Assembly: GCF_001625305.1 (NCBI RefSeq)
Contig: NW_017804598.1
Location: forward strand, 1,199,267-1,263,266
DNA: 64,000 bases
Source of the DNA: Branchiostoma belcheri
Taxonomy: Eukaryota; Chordata; Leptocardii; Amphioxiformes; Branchiostomatidae
Direction: 5' to 3'
Made by a program: the position numbers and the translations under genes. Shown here one piece after another: positions 58,523 through 64,000 of this stretch; the first letter of the stretch is position 1, and every line of letters starts with the position of its first letter. Under the pieces are notes generated by a model. That model was not told the DNA's origin. It searched no databases and saw nothing but the letters and a program-made list of their open reading frames with translations.

Positions 58523-61500
58523 TTCAAGTCAGGGCTAAAGGATATTCACGTTGGTCAGAAGTAGAACGTATAATCAGCCCCACAAGCACGATCTCTCTTT
58601 CTGGTCACGTCTTCTACCTGGTCCTGGCGGCAACGAGGTTTGACGCTTTGGCGGGCCGAGACACCGGCGATACCTCCGCAGAGAGAGACAAGATTCTCAC
58701 GATATGAAAATAAGAACGCTCGATAGCCAGAGGTGCCTCCGAAATCGATGGAGTTCTTCCCCCGGGAAATAAACGTTCTGTATTATTTTTCACAGACGGC
58801 CCAAGACTTTCATTTAAGATACTAAAGTATTGAATACTTGGTAAGGTGATATGCTGGTGGTCCGTCTTGGAGACAGAAGCAGCCAAGGGGGACAGGTACT
58901 GAAAGGACTCTGAGTCAATAAGACATAAACATTTATGAAGAGAGGGGGGAAGATATATGATTACGTTAGGAAGAGTGGCTGAAGAAATTCATAAGGCTTT
59001 TACTCATGTGCCTGCGGTTTCTTTCTCTCTTTGTTGTGGTGTCTGGTATATAAATGACCTTGAATAAACACTGTAGAAAACACAAAGCAGAAGAATTCAC
59101 ACATACACAGTTTTCTGTCCCGTATAAGATATAACGACTTATGTCTATGTTAGAAATATCTGTATTCTGAGGACGCACATTCTAAACTAGTGTTGAATGG
59201 AAAATAGCGACAAAAGGGAGCGAATACTTTACAGAAATCTATATAAATGAGGCTGACCAGTCCTTGTATATTCAGAAACTGAACTAACTAAAAGGGTGTG
59301 GTCACTATACTACTGACAGTACTTAGGAAGAAAGAAAGATGTAGATAATTTACTACTTCCTACGTGGGCAAAATGGTTCTTACGGACATACATTTAGTTA
59401 ATGTTATTGACCACAAAATCGACAGGCCGGGATGCGGCCCGCCCAGACAGTTTTACGACTCTGTTTAGGATGTACAGAACATCCATCCGTGGGTTTTGAA
59501 GCTCTGCCAAAAAGGCCGAAATTGTTCCAACATTGCCTGTATCTACCCGTTCTCCCGGTCGTACACGTACGGGCATGATGGATTCTCCAGAAGCCCGGAG
59601 ATGGCACAAGTAAAGTCGGCGGATAACCGTCCCACTGATAACGGGCGGGGAGATGCTTGATCAATGGTCGAATTTCTATGATGGGTTCCCTTCGCATCGT
59701 GGTTCATCCAGCCATTTCGGCTCGAGTGATCCGTCAGGATTACGGCGGACAGGTTGGCGTCTCCTCCCGGGCCTACTGCTGCCCGGAGCCGGGCGGAAAA
59801 TCCTCCCGGACAGCTCGGCTTTACCCGAGCCGTGATCTTCATATTAGTTTTGTCAACTCGTGACGGGTATTTAGAAAAACCGTCTGCGGCTACTGTCTTG
59901 AGTAGAATGCCCATTGCGCAGTTAGGAAAACATTTTTTTTGCGCTAACTGGAAAAGACGTGTATGCATACAAACTTGGTCCGACTCATCAATGCATTGCC
60001 TCCAACAGCCTCATGCAATTCAAAGCAACTCTGGTACACCGCAGAATGAATAGGTGCTTTGGACGAAAACTAGCGCTCACTGCAGATTGATCGGCTGTTT
60101 TCGTAAGCTGTGTAAGACGTTCGGCTTTGTGCGATAGGCTTGAGAGAAATTAGGACAAACTATGTGGGATCGGAAGAGCTTAAGTACTCAGGGAAGAGAA
60201 TCAATTGGTTGTCTGTGCTGCCGGAAACCCATGTGCATGTTTTACACAAGGACAACTGTTAAGAAGGACATTGTACCAACACTACGTGCAAGAATAGTAC
60301 AGTATCTTGAAATGTGTACATGTACGTGTGTACCTTCTGATGTGACGGTGCCGGTATTTTCAGCTTTTCTGGCTCAGGTAGTTGAAATCATACTGTCACG
60401 ATCCGACTTGTTCACCCCATTGAATTAGAACTTGTTTTGTAGAGCATACTAATCATACTGCCCTCCCTCATGTGGTAATCATGTTCAAGTCACCTTCAGC
60501 TCCTCTTTCTGACTATCTTGGTTATGGTTTTAATTCGAGCCACACCCGTTTCCTTCAATACTGCATGTACTATATGTATATCCTTTAGGCACATGTATTT
60601 TGAAACCACAGTACTAGTTAGGTGCTTCACTCTCTTTTCTAGCCCTCTGTGCTGACGAAGTCCTGGCAGAGAAAGCTGTACCTGGGGAGGGCTGTATTGA
60701 CCGCTGGGAAAATGCAGCCATCCCCCCAATACAGCCTTTCCCTCCATATGGATCTCCCAGCGAAAGAAAACCACCGCAGACATAGAAACAAAGTCAGGCC
60801 GCTAGAAAAGTCTGGAGGCTACTCTTATTTTCAGTTGAAAATATCTATATCTGCTTCCGATGATATATGCTACCACTATATATTTACATTTCTGGTACAT
60901 CAACAGACGAAGCTACTGGATGAGTTCTCTGTGCATAGTTCCATTATCGTTTTTTCCCACTGAGGCACTTTACTCCATATAGAATCAGCACTTCTGCAAT
61001 GTGCTTTCTGTTTTTTTGAGTGGCACAAAATCCTTGTAGCTCAGCTAGCTTCCCGCGCCCAGACCCAACTATCCTTTCCGGTCAACTGACGAGACATACT
61101 TGCGGTTGATAACTAGACAGACTGTTATGGCCCACTCTCAACGGAGTCCTATAAATTGTACGTAGCCACCGCCGTTTTACAAGATCCCAAACAACATTTA
61201 GATCTCTAACGACATTCAGGTCATTGGCACAACGACACGGAAGAAATCTAATTGAGTTCATTTCAGGACAACGCAAACTTCTCTCTCGCGCTTAGACAAA
61301 ATCCCCGTTACAAATTGGCAGCTGCCGCTGTTCCGACATCCCAGTAATTCATAATACCTGATTAAAGCTATAACGACGACAGTAGTTCCGAATCCACAGA
61401 TGTGCCTTCATATATTGGAGATGTTCGTACATACGTGATTCGACAGTCTGTTTTTCTCCTTCCATTACATCGTATTGTATAACCGTTGCGAGTTCTGCGC

Positions 61501-62214
61501 TCTGATTGGCATTTCCGGATAACATTCAGTAAATCTCGTTAGCTAGCGAGCATCATGATTGAATGTTACGACAGGCCATTCGGGATTACCTACTCTGTCC
61601 CAAACGAGATGATGGCCCACTGGGGAATGAGACACATTTTTGTGACGCCCACGCCAAAAAGTCGGTTGGTTAATTTCTGACAGAGCGTACGTGCATCGTA
61701 ATGGATTGGATAACGGATAGCCAGCGCGTCTTCCGCGCAATTGAACATTTTTCTTTTCCACGTCGAAATGAAATGGCGTGACAGTTCCTGTCGTCCATTC
61801 TATCTCCATACGTTTGCGAAGATTAGTTATCCAGGGTTATATGAATAAAATAGCGTTTCAAACTTTGCCACTGGATATAAGATTTTTTTATCAGTGTCAA
61901 GTGTCTGTCCGACACTCGTCATCAGTGAAGAAATATATTTCAAATTTTAAAAATTGAAATATAAAAGATTTATGGAACGAGAAACAAATACTTTTTTCTC
62001 AGGTTGCCCACTAAAAGCTAGATAGTCCATCAACATTTCAGGTTGCCGTTGTTTATTCTAGAAGGAAAGCCGTAAGCCAGGCCACCTGTAAAGGTATGGC
62101 GCACATGCAAGACACAGTGTATTTCAGAGGCCGAACGCTTGGCTTCTGTAAACTTTAAAAAGGTCGCTGTTTTGTGTGCAAAAGAAATAAAAAAGAAAAA
62201 TATTTTGGTAAAAT
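58523..62214. other. Non-genic stretch
   Basis: About 3.7 kb. No gene is supported. 59400-59860 is GC-rich with overlapping minus frames (59404-59697 and 59543-59968), none with splice evidence. It may be a unique regulatory block. Confidence 0.4.
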
Positions 62215-62400
62215 CTGCGCCCGTGTGAAACCTGGATTATTTTTACGGTTTTCGCTGGATATTTAGTCAACGTTGCATCAGAATTTTGCCCGTTGCAGAC
62301 AATATCTTTTCCCGACACAACATTTGAAAACTATAGACGGAATGTTAGCCTTAAATACGCGGGCACGACCATGACCTTAACTGCATGAGTCGTACTGCCG
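62215..62400. repeat. Dispersed repeat, relative of 11250-11440
   Basis: Shares GTGAAACCTGGA, ACGGTTTTCGCTGGATATTT, GAATTTTGCCCGTTGCAGAC and CGACACAACATTTGAAAACT in order with the 11.3 kb copy. Confidence 0.75.
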
Positions 62401-62604
62401 ACGTGCTACTTAAATCGTACGTTATACCACAGCATAAGTTATGGAGACTTGATAGATTTCTGTCCTAAAAATGGATGTATGCCAGTCTTTCGCAATGCCA
62501 TTTACAATTTTAGAGTGCATTCTTGCAACATCTCTTGCACTTTGTCAAACTACACGACGAGCATATGGCAGTGTAAAAACGACTTGTTAACATACACATT
62601 TCTG

Positions 62605-63126
62605 TCATAAAAGCAGCGAAAGTGTATTTTCTGTGGGTCTATCACACGTATCCCCACATCTTGCCTCGGAACACAGACGGACCCCCATAAACCCAGGATA
62701 GTGACAGTCGGCGAAAGTGCCACTTGATTTAAGACCGCGCCAGCACTCGGTCCCATTTCCAGAAAAAGCAGCTGCCAGACATATCTTAATCGAAACGTTC
62801 GGGACACAGATGGACCCATCACGGAGCAATCCGAGCGCTCCCAGCCACGGCGGAAGGATCGAGATAAAAAGGAAAACGTTTCCATCCGACATATCTAAGT
62901 GCATTTTGCAGCCATTCCCCGGAAGCGATATAGATGCTATCGTTTCCCAAGCCCTTCGCTGAAGCACGAATCCTAATGTATAAACAGACTCCGGGAAAGT
63001 TGAGGAACTCTGAGTCAACCCTTGTGGATGTTGGTCAGGAAGATAAAGTATCAGATCATCGCCCGTCTTTGAGTACAGGTATTTAAGAGATGACAAATGT
63101 TTGAAACACTTTTTAGAAGACGCCAT
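62605..63126 (-). CDS. Uncertain 173-codon open frame
   Basis: A true ATG at 63124-63126 (ATGGCG) opens MASSKKCFKHLSSLKYLYSK and the frame stays open to 62605. The first 45 residues are protein-like; later parts are less so (glycine, cysteine and tryptophan scatter). I see no consensus donor or acceptor and no family. At this base composition one frame of this length is only mildly unexpected in 64 kb, so chance remains possible. Confidence 0.25.
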   Translation of the reverse strand: MASSKKCFKHLSSLKYLYSKTGDDLILYLPDQHPQGLTQSSSTFPESVYTLGFVLQRRAWETIASISLPGNGCKMHLDMSDGNVFLFISILPPWLGALGLLRDGSICVPNVSIKICLAAAFSGNGTECWRGLKSSGTFADCHYPGFMGVRLCSEARCGDTCDRPTENTLSLLL

Positions 63127-64000
63127 CGTCAGTTATGAAACAGGAAATCCCCATCTACTGCCTCTGCCCTTTTTTTACAGCCAACCTAGTACCTAACTCC
63201 TCAATGACTCAAATTCCAGGAATAAATCTGAAGATAGTTTGACCGGGAGTACGTGGAAAGCATCAAATGTGTTTCAATACTTCTTCGTATAAAACGTTTC
63301 TTTTATTGTGTATAAATATTAGGACTGCATTCTTGTAGAATCCGGTATCTTAGGCATAGTTTAACAACCCCTTTGTATACTGTCTGTCAATATGTTCCTT
63401 GTCTTATGATTACACGGCATATACCATAGCTACCAGCAAAACATTGGCCAGGCAATCCCTCTAATTCCTGCTGTAACGTTAACATTTGCAGCCATCTAAA
63501 CTGTAATTATACCTACTGTCAAAATCTCGCTTTAAGTCAGTCGCCTCTGTTGCGGTCGCTGTACTATATGATGAAATGCCGACCCGACTGTCGTCCCTAG
63601 TATTAGTGCACGGTAAATCTAGGTCAGGCCAAACAGCCAGATAACGTTCGGATAGAGGAAATGGTTTATTTATGGGGTTCCTGGATCTAAGTCTAGCCTT
63701 AGGTATGGTGGATAGGTAGATATAAAAGCCTGCACACGCGTACGCAAAGGAAAGCTGACTCAAAGCCTCTTTATATTTCCTTTATAACTCCTTATACCCG
63801 AGTGAGATTTCGCTGTGGGGCAGAATGACACATTACTGTATTACTGGCACTGCAGTAGAAACTTTTTAATGTAAAACCAGCCATTTATCATCTAGTTGCA
63901 ACACCTACCATATTGTGATATCGTCGTTATACAAACAATAATGTAAAGAAATCCTACATTTACAGGACTTACTGAGATCCAACCGCCGCACAGCAACGAT
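63127..64000. other. Non-genic stretch at the window end
   Basis: No supported gene or recognised repeat. Confidence 0.5.

Noticed and set aside
59404..59968. Two overlapping minus-strand frames of 97 and 141 codons
   Set aside because: They overlap in different frames in a GC-rich block, where long frames arise by chance; no splice sites or family motifs.

Overview
Eukaryotic genomic DNA of about 42-43% GC by eye, with spliced exons, two 20-base N gaps, many short non-autonomous transposons, SINEs and decayed LINEs. No prokaryotic operon structure is present. The repeat types and the spliced gene suggest a marine invertebrate deuterostome, most plausibly a lancelet (Branchiostoma). That organism call is inference from style, not from a database match.

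Region 1 (about 2.2-7.7 kb) holds the only protein-coding gene I can reconstruct in full. It is a nine-exon minus-strand gene (CDS 2521-7442) encoding about 476 aa. I identify it as TEDC1 (C14orf80), the partner of TEDC2 with delta- and epsilon-tubulin in centriole triplet assembly. All eight introns have consistent phases (seven phase 0, one phase 1) and canonical GT/AG ends. Its first intron contains a tempting plus-strand start exon (7054-7101) behind an AT-rich homeodomain-type motif cluster.

Region 2 (about 7.7-64 kb) has no further gene I can identify. It is a mosaic of apparently unique sequence and mobile elements: SINEs with tRNA-like heads, five C-terminal LINE relics, several terminal-inverted-repeat MITE families, tandem arrays, and a local duplication next to an assembly gap. 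It may be an intergenic desert or a very long intron of a plus-strand gene starting near 7.05 kb.

The most unusual signals are: (a) a dispersed repeat (16.3, 26.3 and 33.0 kb) whose two ends differ between copies yet stay complementary within each copy; (b) a compact hammerhead-ribozyme-like motif at 39.55 kb; (c) a decayed 118-codon frame at 14.06-14.42 kb; and (d) coding-like segments lying between inverted MITE copies at 42.8-45.8 kb.
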